A stretch of DNA of 64,000 nucleotides from Dyadobacter psychrotolerans (GTDB taxonomy: Bacteria; Bacteroidota; Bacteroidia; Cytophagales; Spirosomataceae), in contig NZ_SMFL01000003.1 in the NCBI RefSeq assembly GCF_004349265.1, positions 806,001-870,000 on the forward strand, written 5' to 3'. A program made the translations under genes and the position numbers. The first letter of the stretch is position 1, and every line of letters starts with the position of its first letter. The notes beneath the pieces are model-generated. The model did no database searches and was not told the origin of the DNA. It was given only the letters and a program-made list of their open reading frames with translations. Of the stretch, positions 1-8,682 are shown piece after piece.

Positions 1-962
1 CAATTGCGGCCACCGATCTTGCCGAAGTAATTGGTTCGGCCATTGCTTTAAACCTGCTGTTCGGGCTGCCGCTACCTGTTGGTGTGCTTTTCACGGCCTT
101 TGATGTCCTGATTGTTTTATATTTTCAGCAAAAAGGTTTCCGGATCATCGAAAGTATTGTTGCAGGCTTGATGGGGATCATTTTGTTAAGCTTTGTATAT
201 GAAATGATTGTGTCACAACCTTCTGTTTCAGGTATGCTTGGCGGCTTACTTCCTAAAACAGAGATTATTACAAATCCCGGAATGCTGTACATCGCAATCG
301 GAATTTTGGGCGCAACGGTGATGCCACATAACCTTTACCTGCATTCCAGTATTGTACAGACACGTGCTTTCAAAAGGGATGACGAAGGAAAAAAATCAGC
401 AATCAAATTCGCTACGATCGATTCAACTGTTTCACTGGGTCTCGCGTTTTTTATCAACGGGTCAATACTTGTGCTTGCGGCAACGGCATTTCATAAAAAC
501 GGACATTTTGAGGTTGCCGACATTACCGACGCCTACCATCTGCTTGATCCGATTTTAGGTGTAAGTCTGGCAGGAATATTCTTTGCACTGGCATTGCTTG
601 CTTCCGGACAAAGTTCAACGCTTACGGGTACACTCGCGGGACAGATTGTCATGGAAGGATTCTTAAATATCCGTTTACAACCCTGGCTACGCAGACTGAT
701 CACCAGGGGAATAGCAATTGTTCCTGCCTTGGTTGTTGCAACTCTTTATGGCGAAAGAGGTACGGCTGAACTATTGGTACTAAGTCAGGTCATCCTTTCT
801 TTACAGCTTAGTTTTGCGGTAGTTCCGTTGGTTTTTTTTACATCGAGCCACAAAATCATGGGACGTTTTGCCAATTCCGGGATGCTAACTATCATCAGCT
901 GGATTATTACGCTGGTGATCATAGCGTTAAACGTTATCCTGCTTTACCGGACACTTTTTTAA
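1..962 (+). CDS. mntH: Nramp-family divalent metal ion transporter, C-terminal part (5' end outside window)
   Basis: This is an inner-membrane proton-coupled importer of Mn2+ or Fe2+ of the Nramp/MntH family. The reading frame is open from base 3, so the first ATG inside the window (84) is not the true start. The first visible residues, AATDLAEVIGSAIALNLLF, match the conserved segment around TM3. The TM6 metal-site motif VMPHNLYLHSS lies at about 320-350. The rest is a run of hydrophobic segments with short loops ending at the TAA at 960-962. About 320 residues are visible, so roughly the first quarter is missing. Kup follows 93 bp downstream on the same strand. Family assignment is firm; metal preference cannot be read from sequence. 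Confidence 0.93.
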   Translation, partial: IAATDLAEVIGSAIALNLLFGLPLPVGVLFTAFDVLIVLYFQQKGFRIIESIVAGLMGIILLSFVYEMIVSQPSVSGMLGGLLPKTEIITNPGMLYIAIGILGATVMPHNLYLHSSIVQTRAFKRDDEGKKSAIKFATIDSTVSLGLAFFINGSILVLAATAFHKNGHFEVADITDAYHLLDPILGVSLAGIFFALALLASGQSSTLTGTLAGQIVMEGFLNIRLQPWLRRLITRGIAIVPALVVATLYGERGTAELLVLSQVILSLQLSFAVVPLVFFTSSHKIMGRFANSGMLTIISWIITLVIIALNVILLYRTLF

Positions 963-1055
963 GCTTTAACAAGTGCCTGCGTATTAATTTTCAGTATTGC
1001 TGTTTCTTCTTTGCCTGGGGTTTCCTACCTTTCGCCGTTTTTTTAAAATAAATAA

Positions 1056-3002
1056 ATGGAACCCAAGCATAAATTAGATAAGGTTTCCGCTGCCGGGATA
1101 CTTATCGCCTTTGGAATTATATACGGAGATATCGGAACATCGCCTCTGTATGTAATGCAGGCAATTATCCTTCGCGAAAGAATTACAGAAGAAATTATTT
1201 ACGGCTCTATCTCCTGCATATTCTGGACACTTACTTTACAGACAACTGTTAAATATGTTATTCTGATTCTACGGGCAGACAACCGTGGTGAGGGCGGGAT
1301 TTTTGCTCTTTATGCATTGGTCAGAAAACATGCCAAATGGCTTACTGTTCCCGCTGTGATCGGAGGAAGTACACTGCTTGCCGATGGGATTATTACTCCG
1401 CCAATTTCTGTTTCGTCTGCTGTTGAAGGTTTACAGCTTATTTATCCTGACATACAGACGATTCCGATCGTTATCAGCATCTTAACCTTAATCTTTGTAA
1501 TTCAAGCATTTGGAACAAAAGTGGTCGGACGCGCTTTCGGGCCGATTATGGTTACCTGGTTTCTGATGCTTGGCACACTTGGTCTGTTTCAGGTTTTGAA
1601 ACATCCTGAAATTTTAAAAGCTTTTAATCCAAAATACGGCTTTGACCTGCTAACAAATCATCCTGGCGGGTTCTGGATGCTTGGTGCAGTGTTTCTGTGT
1701 ACCACAGGAGCGGAAGCATTATACTCTGACTTAGGACATTGCGGACGGGAAAACATTCGTATCAGCTGGATTTTTGTCAAGATCTGCCTTCTCTTAAACT
1801 ACTTTGGACAGGGTGCCTGGTTAATTTCTGAATTAGGAAATCTGCTGGAAGGCCGTAAACCTTTTTACGAAATTATGCCTGAATGGTGGCTTTTGCCGGG
1901 CGTAGTTATTGCAACCCTGGCGGCAATTATTGCGAGCCAGGCGGTAATTACGGGTTCATTTACCTTAATTTCAGAAGCAATACGTCTCAACTTCTGGCCA
2001 AAAGTAAGATTGGTTTACCCAAGTGATCAGAAAGGTCAGTTATATGTTCCAAGTATCAACTGGCTGCTTTGGCTGGGTTGTACTGGTGTAGTTTTGTATT
2101 TCCGCCAATCATCAAACATGGAAGCGGCTTATGGTCTGGCCATTACGCTGACCATGATCATGACAACAATCCTGTTCTCCTACTACTTGTATATGAAGCG
2201 GGTGAACCTGTATATTGTCATTGCTTTTATGCTGCTGTATCTGTTCATCGAAGGCATGTTCCTGGGAGCTAACCTGTTGAAATTCACGCATGGAGGTTGG
2301 TTTACAATTCTGATTGGCGTGTTGGTGGCCGGATTAATGACTGTCTGGTTACGTGCATTTTATATTAAACTACGGCTTACTGAATATACCAAGCTCGACA
2401 AATTTGTTCCTGCTTTACATGAACTAAGCCGTGATATCAGTATCCCGAAATACGCAACGCATTTGGTTTTCATGACGAATGCCTCGCGTGCCAGCGAAAT
2501 TGAAACGAAGGTTATTTATTCAATTTTTCAAAAACGGCCCAAACGTGCGGATATTTATTGGTTCCTGCATGTGGATACCACTGATGATCCATACACAATG
2601 GAATACAAAGTAATGGCCGATGACGATGATGATGATAATGTAATCAAAATCAATTTCAGGCTCGGCTTCCGTGTCGATCAGCGTATTAACCTGTTTTTCA
2701 GGAAGGTTGTTGAAGACATGGTAATGAACAAGGAAGTGGATATTACCAGTCGCTACGAATCATTGAACCGCCAGAATATCTCCGGAGATTTCCGATTCGT
2801 TGTATTGGAGCGTTTCCTTTCTTTTGAAAACGATCTTCCGTTCTTTGAGCAGATGGTGATGAAAACTTATTTTTTTGTGAAGGACTTTACAACTCCGGAA
2901 GACAAATGGTTTGGACTGGACAGCAGCTCTGTCAAAATAGAAAAGGTACCGCTTATTATCCGGCCGGTAGAGAACATCAAGCTCCGGAGGGTTTATAGCT
3001 AA
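1056..3002 (+). CDS. kup: Kup-family low-affinity potassium uptake protein
   Basis: K+/H+ symporter of the inner membrane, 648 aa, normal length for the HAK/KUP/KT family. The family signature GDIGTSPLYV is at residues 24-33, followed by about twelve hydrophobic segments up to about residue 450 and a soluble C-terminal domain. That domain contains a short acidic run (six Asp) near residue 524. The ATG at 1056 is the first in-frame Met before the signature and gives the usual short N-terminus. It follows the Nramp gene on the same strand and ends at a strong hairpin (3011-3054). Family assignment is secure; nothing unusual was seen. Confidence 0.96.
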   Translation: MEPKHKLDKVSAAGILIAFGIIYGDIGTSPLYVMQAIILRERITEEIIYGSISCIFWTLTLQTTVKYVILILRADNRGEGGIFALYALVRKHAKWLTVPAVIGGSTLLADGIITPPISVSSAVEGLQLIYPDIQTIPIVISILTLIFVIQAFGTKVVGRAFGPIMVTWFLMLGTLGLFQVLKHPEILKAFNPKYGFDLLTNHPGGFWMLGAVFLCTTGAEALYSDLGHCGRENIRISWIFVKICLLLNYFGQGAWLISELGNLLEGRKPFYEIMPEWWLLPGVVIATLAAIIASQAVITGSFTLISEAIRLNFWPKVRLVYPSDQKGQLYVPSINWLLWLGCTGVVLYFRQSSNMEAAYGLAITLTMIMTTILFSYYLYMKRVNLYIVIAFMLLYLFIEGMFLGANLLKFTHGGWFTILIGVLVAGLMTVWLRAFYIKLRLTEYTKLDKFVPALHELSRDISIPKYATHLVFMTNASRASEIETKVIYSIFQKRPKRADIYWFLHVDTTDDPYTMEYKVMADDDDDDNVIKINFRLGFRVDQRINLFFRKVVEDMVMNKEVDITSRYESLNRQNISGDFRFVVLERFLSFENDLPFFEQMVMKTYFFVKDFTTPEDKWFGLDSSSVKIEKVPLIIRPVENIKLRRVYS

Positions 3003-3010
3003 ACTTCCAT

Positions 3011-3054
3011 AAAAAATGCCCTCATTTCGATTTTTGATTTGAGGGCATTTTTTT
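3011..3054. terminator. Bidirectional rho-independent terminator between kup and the phosphoribosyltransferase gene
   Basis: Left arm 3011-3024 and right arm 3040-3054 pair as AAAAAATGCCCTCA with TGAGGGCATTTTTT around a 15-nt loop. There is a T-run on the plus strand, and the A-run gives a T-run on the minus strand. It separates two convergent genes, so it probably serves both. Confidence 0.85.
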
Positions 3055-3068
3055 TATTTACAAGAGTA

Positions 3069-3587
3069 TCACTTCAAGTAAACTCCCTCCTCTTCCGGAT
3101 TACTAAGCACTACCTCTACATGCTCGCTGATTGTCGTACTTAATGAATAGCCAACGTAATCGGCGTGAATTGGAAAAAGATGATGGCTGCGGTCTACGAC
3201 GACGGCTACCTGTACTTTCTTCATACGAACTTTCAGGAAGGGTTCTAATGCAAAAGCGAGTGTACGACCGGTATTCAAAACGTCATCTGTAATCACTACA
3301 ACCTGATTATCAACCACAGTTTCCTTATCAAATAAAATCGGGCTTTGGTAATGAATATGTTTGTCAAAACGAAGTTCAATCAGCTGCAAGTTTAATGGAG
3401 AAATGGCTTGAAGTTCGGCAGTCAACCGTTTGGCGAATTCATAACCCTGTCCGGCTATCCCTGCCAGAATGATTCCGGTTTCTTCGAAATTCTGTTCGTA
3501 AATCTCAAAAGCGATACGACGGATCTTCTGGTTTGTCTCATGCGAAGTCAAAATCTGACGTCGTGGCGTGGTGCTGCTATCGGTCAT
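3069..3587 (-). CDS. PyrR-like phosphoribosyltransferase
   Basis: A 172-aa type I phosphoribosyltransferase fold protein. The PRPP-binding loop is VVVITDDVLNTGRTL at residues 97-111, with the paired acidic residues followed by the T-G-R-T loop that binds the 5-phosphate. The overall form resembles the PyrR uracil phosphoribosyltransferase/regulator group. I see no pyrimidine genes nearby and no attenuator hairpin, so a regulatory role is not supported. Substrate (uracil, hypoxanthine or other base) cannot be told from sequence. It lies downstream of the amidotransferase gene in the same direction with a 53-bp gap and may be cotranscribed with it. Confidence 0.85.
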   Translation of the reverse strand: MTDSSTTPRRQILTSHETNQKIRRIAFEIYEQNFEETGIILAGIAGQGYEFAKRLTAELQAISPLNLQLIELRFDKHIHYQSPILFDKETVVDNQVVVITDDVLNTGRTLAFALEPFLKVRMKKVQVAVVVDRSHHLFPIHADYVGYSLSTTISEHVEVVLSNPEEEGVYLK

Positions 3588-3640
3588 GAATTATTTTAGT
3601 ATGTACTGATCAAGGGGTAAAATTAACAATACCCGTGATT

Positions 3641-4351
3641 CTATTTCAATGCGTCTTCCACAAATTTCCTGATCCAATCCGCAACCAGCAATTCATGAGT
3701 AGGTAATTCCAGACTTGCAATGCCGGATTTCACTTTACTTTCCCCTATTCTATCCACACGAAGCTGCATCAAAGCTTTGTCATAATTTTTCGGAAATTCC
3801 GGATGAGCTTGTAAACCAAGCATATTTTTGCCAATGGTGAACATGGCGTGCGGACAATCAGCTGTTCGGGCCAAAAGTTTAGCACCAACAGGTAATTGCA
3901 CAACCTGATCCTGACACATCATCAGTAAATTAAAGTCGTTTTGTGCGGGAACCATCCAGCTTTCTTCCTGAAGAAGTTTGAAACTGTGAACGCCAACACA
4001 CCAGCCGACCGGTGCTTTTTCCACCTTTCCTCCCAGCACTTCCCCCAGCATCTGATGTCCAAAACAGACACCCACGAAAATTTTATTCGACTGGTATATC
4101 AGTTTTACAAAATCTTTGAGCCTGAAAATCCAGTCTTCCCCATCATAAACAGAATTTTTGGAACCTGTACAAATGTAAACATCGCATTCATCAGGAGATT
4201 CAGGAAAAAAACCGTTAAAGACATCGTAAAAGTTAAATTGCCAATCGGGAGCAACCTGCGCAAACAAAGCCGGAAACATTTGCCGGTAATCGCCCGCAAT
4301 AGGTAGCAATTCCTCACGAACATGATCACATTCCAGTAATCCAATTTTCAT
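3641..4351 (-). CDS. Class I glutamine amidotransferase-like hydrolase
   Basis: A stand-alone class I glutamine amidotransferase domain protein, 236 aa. The nucleophile elbow is VGVCFGHQ with Cys96; the partner residues are His183 and Glu185 in GLQAHPEF, so the catalytic triad is complete. It resembles the GMP-synthase-like GATase group rather than PuuD, whose elbow motif differs. It is encoded 20 bp downstream of an aldehyde dehydrogenase and in one direction with an SDR and a glutamine-synthetase-like ligase. In that setting it could hydrolyse a gamma-glutamyl amide product. This role is inferred from context; a generic amidotransferase is the alternative. Confidence 0.88.
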   Translation of the reverse strand: MKIGLLECDHVREELLPIAGDYRQMFPALFAQVAPDWQFNFYDVFNGFFPESPDECDVYICTGSKNSVYDGEDWIFRLKDFVKLIYQSNKIFVGVCFGHQMLGEVLGGKVEKAPVGWCVGVHSFKLLQEESWMVPAQNDFNLLMMCQDQVVQLPVGAKLLARTADCPHAMFTIGKNMLGLQAHPEFPKNYDKALMQLRVDRIGESKVKSGIASLELPTHELLVADWIRKFVEDALK

Positions 4352-4371
4352 ATCTTTTTAAAACAGCAGGC

Positions 4372-5763
4372 CTATTTATTAATCTTCAAATGGAAAGACT
4401 TGGGTCTGGTTAGCGCTTCATAACCAATTGTCGACAAAGTACAGCCACGACCAGAATTTTTAACTCCTGTCCAGGCGAGAGCAGGATCCAGATAATCGCA
4501 GCGGTTCATAAACCAGGTTCCGGTCTCAACCTGTTCGCCTATCGCAAGGGCAGCGTCCAGGTCCGTCGTCCAGATAGAAGCAGTTAAACCATACTGACTA
4601 TCATTCATTAGCCGGATCGCTTCCTCATCACTTTTAACCGACATGATCCCAACAACCGGCCCAAATGTTTCTTCCGTCATCACATCCATTGAATGATCAA
4701 CATTCACCAAAACCTGAGGAGCCAGATAAGGAGAACCCGGTATATTGGCAGAAAAAAGGTCTGGATCGATCAATGCCTTTGCACCCTGTGCTACGGCTTC
4801 GTCAATTTGTTTTTGTGCAAAAGTCGCCGCAGAAGATTTAACCATAGGACCTAATGTAGTATCAGCATGCAGCGGATCGCCAAGCGTGTAGGTTTTTGTC
4901 AGTTCCACAAAACCATGTATGAATTTTTCATATACCTCTTCGTGAACATAAATGCGCTCAATTCCGCAGCACGACTGCCCGGAATTAAAAAACGAACCGT
5001 CGACAAGATTTTCAACGGCATCGGCTATGTCCGCATCTGCGCGTACATAGGCAGGATCTTTTCCGCCCAGTTCAAGCCCGCCTATAATAAAACGTTTGTT
5101 GATAGCATCCTGAACAGCATGACCTCCTTCAACCGAGCCGGTAAAAGCCACGTAATCAATTCTTTCATCACCAATCACGTCTGCCACCTGCTGATGACTT
5201 AAATGTAAATACTGAAAAACCCCGTCTGGCAAACCTGCGTATTCAAAAGCAGCAGCATAACGTTCGGCACAAAGCGGTGTTTGCTGTGCATGTTTTAAAA
5301 TAACAGCATTGCCAGCCATGATGGCCGGAATCACAGAATTGACAGAAGTTAAGTAAGGATAATTCCAGGGCGCTACCACAAACACAACGCCCAGCGGATC
5401 ACGCCGGATGAAACGCCTGAATCCGGGAATCTCTTCAACCTCAACATCAGCCAATGCTTTTCCTGCAACCGAAATCATGTAGTTAGCACGTTCCTTAAAT
5501 CCTTTCCTGATCTCATTCGCAGTATAACGGATAGGCCGCCCCATTTGCCAGGTAAGTTCCTGACCAATTTCATCGGCATTGTTTAAGAAATACGCAACTG
5601 CTTTCCGGCAAACTGTTTCCCGCTCAGCCAGCGAAGTTTTTCGCCAATCCTTGTGGGCAGAAACCGCTTTCGTCAAGGTGACTTCTACCAGTGCATTATC
5701 CGCCAGCTCCCGTTCGACATAAACCGAGCCATCTACCGGGCTTATTGTTTTTTGAGTAGACAT
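4372..5763 (-). CDS. NAD(P)+-dependent aldehyde dehydrogenase
   Basis: A soluble 463-aa aldehyde dehydrogenase that oxidises an aldehyde to the carboxylate. Visible landmarks are APWNYPYL (residues 131-138), the nucleotide-binding FTGSVEGG (207-214), the general base Glu231 in LELGGKDP, and the catalytic Cys265 in NSGQSCCG. Length is slightly short compared with 480-500 aa relatives but all active-site elements are present. It sits between the SDR gene (84-bp gap) and the amidotransferase (20-bp gap), all on the minus strand. In the proposed gamma-glutamyl pathway it would oxidise the gamma-glutamylated aldehyde. Other small aldehydes are possible. Confidence 0.93.
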   Translation of the reverse strand: MSTQKTISPVDGSVYVERELADNALVEVTLTKAVSAHKDWRKTSLAERETVCRKAVAYFLNNADEIGQELTWQMGRPIRYTANEIRKGFKERANYMISVAGKALADVEVEEIPGFRRFIRRDPLGVVFVVAPWNYPYLTSVNSVIPAIMAGNAVILKHAQQTPLCAERYAAAFEYAGLPDGVFQYLHLSHQQVADVIGDERIDYVAFTGSVEGGHAVQDAINKRFIIGGLELGGKDPAYVRADADIADAVENLVDGSFFNSGQSCCGIERIYVHEEVYEKFIHGFVELTKTYTLGDPLHADTTLGPMVKSSAATFAQKQIDEAVAQGAKALIDPDLFSANIPGSPYLAPQVLVNVDHSMDVMTEETFGPVVGIMSVKSDEEAIRLMNDSQYGLTASIWTTDLDAALAIGEQVETGTWFMNRCDYLDPALAWTGVKNSGRGCTLSTIGYEALTRPKSFHLKINK

Positions 5764-5847
5764 AAAATTGATGAAAAAAGGGAGGAAGGAGCTATGGAGT
5801 ACGGATGATCAATCCTTTCTCCCTCGTCCGTTTTTCCCTTTTTCCTT

Positions 5848-6621
5848 TTAAAGTGGTGTTACATAAGCAGAGGTAATTCCTCCGTCAACCAGAAAATCTG
5901 TACCCGTTACAAACGATGATTCATCGGATGCCAGGAAGAGTGCTGCATAGGCCATCTCTTTGGCTTCTCCAAAACGGCCCATCGGAATGTGAACAAGTCG
6001 TCTTTGTTTTTTTTCTTCGGTATTTAAAAATTTCATCAGCAGTTCTGTACGTAAAGGTCCCGGACACAGTGCATTTACACGGATATTTTCGCGGGCATGA
6101 ATGATGGCAAGTTCTCTTGTCAGTGCCAAAACAGCACCCTTACTTGCCGTGTAAGCAATCTGCGGTGTGGCTGCACCAAGAATTGCAACGAATGATGCCG
6201 TATTGATAATTGATCCACCGCCTGCGCGCTGCAAAGCCGGAATCCCATATTTACAACCCAGAAAAACACCTTTTGCGTTGATATTCATCGTGAGGTCCCA
6301 GATGGATTCCTCGGTTGTCATGGCGTTGTCATCATCACTATGCATAATACCTGCATTGTTGAAAATGATATTCAGCTTACCGAATTTATCTTCAGCAAAA
6401 ATAACCGCCGCTTCACAGTCTGCGGCCTTGGATACATCAGAATGCAGAAAATAAGCTTCACCGCCGTTGGCGTTAACTTCGTCGGCAGTTTCCTGTCCAG
6501 CCGCATCATTTACATCCGTAACGACAATTTTCGCACCTTCTTTTGCGAACAACAATGCCGTTTCACGGCCGATACCGCCGCTCCCGCCGGTAATTAGGGC
6601 TACTTTATTTTCTAAACGCAT
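5848..6621 (-). CDS. Short-chain dehydrogenase/reductase (classical SDR)
   Basis: A 257-aa classical SDR. The Rossmann motif TGGSGGIG is at residues 11-18, NNAG at 88-91, and the catalytic Ser143, Tyr157 and Lys161 are all present (YTASK). Asp36 after the second strand (VVTDVND) suggests preference for NAD+ over NADP+. It is read just after the RAYT gene (29-bp gap) and before the aldehyde dehydrogenase. Beside a glutamine-synthetase-like ligase, an aldehyde dehydrogenase and an amidotransferase, an alcohol-oxidising step is plausible. The actual substrate is unknown. Confidence 0.93.
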   Translation of the reverse strand: MRLENKVALITGGSGGIGRETALLFAKEGAKIVVTDVNDAAGQETADEVNANGGEAYFLHSDVSKAADCEAAVIFAEDKFGKLNIIFNNAGIMHSDDDNAMTTEESIWDLTMNINAKGVFLGCKYGIPALQRAGGGSIINTASFVAILGAATPQIAYTASKGAVLALTRELAIIHARENIRVNALCPGPLRTELLMKFLNTEEKKQRRLVHIPMGRFGEAKEMAYAALFLASDESSFVTGTDFLVDGGITSAYVTPL

Positions 6622-6650
6622 TTTATGTGGTGTTATGGTTTCAGATTTAC

Positions 6651-7112
6651 TTAATCAAAAAAATCGAATGAGAAATTTTCTTCATATTGAATTTCAAATT
6701 TTCTTAGAAATTCCTGATATTCTGATCGAAATGTTCGTTTACTATGATGTTCTTCCTGACCTATTACATATTTGATAACGAGATTAATATGGGAGTGAGA
6801 ATCGGAAAACACTCCATACCCCTCTTGCCAGGAGAACTTCTGATTTGTCCATTTCTTACTGTTTATAAACTCGTTACTTTCAACTTTTATTTCCTTTACG
6901 AAATCTGATATACTAATAACAGGTTTGAAACCAACAAAGAGGTGCGTGTGGTCGGGCATACAATGAACAGCCAACATCTTCGCTTTCCGATTTTGTACTA
7001 ATCCAGTCACATATTTATGCAGCTCTTCTTTGTGTTCCTTTGGAATAAGACTCTGCCTGTTTTTCACTGCAAATACAAATTGTAAATAAATTTGAGAAAA
7101 AGTGTTTGCCAT
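6651..7112 (-). mobile_element. RAYT (REP-associated tyrosine transposase, IS200/IS605-like Y1 transposase)
   Basis: A 153-aa single-domain Y1 (HUH) transposase. The histidine pair is H55-T-H57 in CMPDHTHLF. The catalytic tyrosine is Tyr115 in IKYVIGQ, with the conserved Gln four residues later, and the usual QEGYGVFS segment lies before it. Length is typical of RAYTs, which act on REP-type hairpins instead of moving as complete insertion sequences. Two matching hairpin repeats lie directly upstream (7150-7221). The gene is intact and sits in the same direction between the glutamine-synthetase-like gene and the SDR, inside what otherwise looks like one operon. No terminal inverted repeats or partner TnpB gene were seen. 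Confidence 0.92.
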
Positions 7113-7149
7113 TTCTATTTTTGATTAGTGTGTGTTATTGCTTTTTACT

Positions 7150-7170
7150 ACAGGAAGCTACTACGTAGCT
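7150..7170. repeat. REP-like hairpin 1 upstream of the RAYT gene
   Basis: Sequence ACAGGA followed by a perfect 6-bp stem AGCTAC/GTAGCT around the loop TAC. The layout (short conserved 5' tag, then a small hairpin) is what RAYT enzymes recognise in other bacteria. It matches hairpin 2 in tag, stem length and loop. Confidence 0.7.
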
Positions 7171-7200
7171 CTGAAAATTTCAAATACATTCTTTCTATAA

Positions 7201-7221
7201 ACAGGAGGCCATTACGTGGCC
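7201..7221. repeat. REP-like hairpin 2 upstream of the RAYT gene
   Basis: ACAGGA tag followed by stem GGCCAT/GTGGCC (five Watson-Crick pairs and one T-G pair) around the loop TAC. It starts 51 bp from hairpin 1 in direct orientation. Stem positions 1 and 4 differ from hairpin 1 on both arms so that pairing is kept (A-T to G-C, T-A to C-G), which supports selection on structure. Confidence 0.7.
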
Positions 7222-7272
7222 AAATTTTACTTAAAATCATAACCACTTTTTGATACTATTCCTTGTGTTAAC

Positions 7273-8634
7273 TCATATCTGCTCAAAATATCTTCTCCGC
7301 TCCCAATCCGTCACTGACTTGTCATAGGCCTGCTGCTCGCTTTTGAAAAAATGACTGTAATGCTCCACTACTTCAATCCCAAATGTACTTTTCGCAAATT
7401 CACTATTTTCAAATAATGCTGTCGCTTCATGTAAGGTATACGGTACTCTCGGCAAGTGGGCTGCCGCATAAATGTCTCCGATAAAACATTCCGGTGGTTC
7501 AATCTTATTTTTAATCCCGTCCAGACCCGATGCAAGAGAAGCGGCAAATGCCAGATATGGATTACAATCTGCACCCGGGATCCTGCATTCAATCCTCAAA
7601 CTCGCTCCTCTTCCTACCACTCGAAAGCCGGCTGTACGATTGTCATAACTCCATGCAAGCCTGGTGGGAGCCCATGAACCGTCTACAAATCGCTTATAGG
7701 AATTGATCGTTGGCGCATAAAAAGGCATCACATCAGACACATGTTTTATCCATCCTCCCAAAAACCACCTAAAAATATCCGAACCCTTCACCGGCCCGAA
7801 TTCCTGATCTCCCACAAAAGCATTTTTCCCATCCTTCCACAAACTCATGTGAATATGACTACTCGAACCGGCTTGATCCGTTACAAACTTTGCCATAAAA
7901 GTTACCGACAAACCCATTACATCCGCAACTTCTTTCAGGCACTGCTTATAAACAACATGATTGTCTGCCATGGTCAAAACTTCAGAATACTTGACATTTA
8001 CTTCATGCTGACCCAAACCAAATTCTCCTTTCGAAGTTTCAACCGGCACTCCGGAATCTTTTAAATGACGGCGCACTGCAGATGTGTATTTCTCATTTCT
8101 CGTTCCCTGAAGAATATTGTAATCTTCCAGGTAATAACCGGCGGGTTTCAGGTTATGGTAATTTTGCTCAAAGGCTTGTCTGTAAGTATTTTCCAGAAGA
8201 TAATATTCCAGCTCCGATGCTGCAAAACAGTTAAGATTCTGCTCAGCAAGTAAATCCAGCTGTTTTTTTAGAATAGATCGCGGTGCGATTGATTCGGTTT
8301 GATGCGTTTTTTCATTATGCAAATCACAGAGCACCATCGCTGTTTTATCAAGCCAGGAAGCCTTGCGAAGCGTGGAGATGTCCGGAACCATGTGAAAATC
8401 GCCGTAACCCAGTTCCCAGTTGGCATAATTATAACCGGGCACAGGCTCCATTGTCATATCGGTTGTCAGCAAATAGTTGCAGCCATGGGTCCCCGAATCC
8501 AGAACGGTTTCCAGAAAAAACTCAGCATCCACCCGTTTTCCCATGAGCCGGCCGTAATGATCTGTAAAAGCAACAACTACTGTTTCCAGCATGCCATCTT
8601 TGACAAGCTGCTTAAATCCTTCCAGTGTAAGCAT
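7273..8634 (-). CDS. Glutamine-synthetase-family ligase, probable gamma-glutamyl-amine synthetase (PuuA/GlnA4-like)
   Basis: An ATP-dependent ligase of the glutamine synthetase fold, 453 aa. Metal-ligand and active-site motifs are visible: E141-L-E143, GQHEVN (208-213), H260-x-H262 in GSSSHIHMSL, the R-I-E-C-R segment (347-351) and CNPYLAFAA (357-365). The adenylylation-site tyrosine motif of housekeeping GlnA (NLYDLP) is absent, and GDIYAA stands at that region, as in the gamma-glutamylpolyamine/ethanolamide synthetase branch. It is the first gene of a cluster with an SDR, an aldehyde dehydrogenase and a GATase, so it probably joins glutamate to an amine or amino alcohol. The substrate is inferred, not shown. 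Confidence 0.88.
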   Translation of the reverse strand: MLTLEGFKQLVKDGMLETVVVAFTDHYGRLMGKRVDAEFFLETVLDSGTHGCNYLLTTDMTMEPVPGYNYANWELGYGDFHMVPDISTLRKASWLDKTAMVLCDLHNEKTHQTESIAPRSILKKQLDLLAEQNLNCFAASELEYYLLENTYRQAFEQNYHNLKPAGYYLEDYNILQGTRNEKYTSAVRRHLKDSGVPVETSKGEFGLGQHEVNVKYSEVLTMADNHVVYKQCLKEVADVMGLSVTFMAKFVTDQAGSSSHIHMSLWKDGKNAFVGDQEFGPVKGSDIFRWFLGGWIKHVSDVMPFYAPTINSYKRFVDGSWAPTRLAWSYDNRTAGFRVVGRGASLRIECRIPGADCNPYLAFAASLASGLDGIKNKIEPPECFIGDIYAAAHLPRVPYTLHEATALFENSEFAKSTFGIEVVEHYSHFFKSEQQAYDKSVTDWERRRYFEQI

Positions 8635-8682
8635 ATACTTCTGTTATCAAGACAGCCGCCTTGTTTAGTGTGGACAATCACA

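Noticed and set aside
7273..8634. Housekeeping glutamine synthetase GlnA
   Set aside because: The adenylylation-site motif is missing and the neighbours are catabolic, so the amine-ligase branch fits better.
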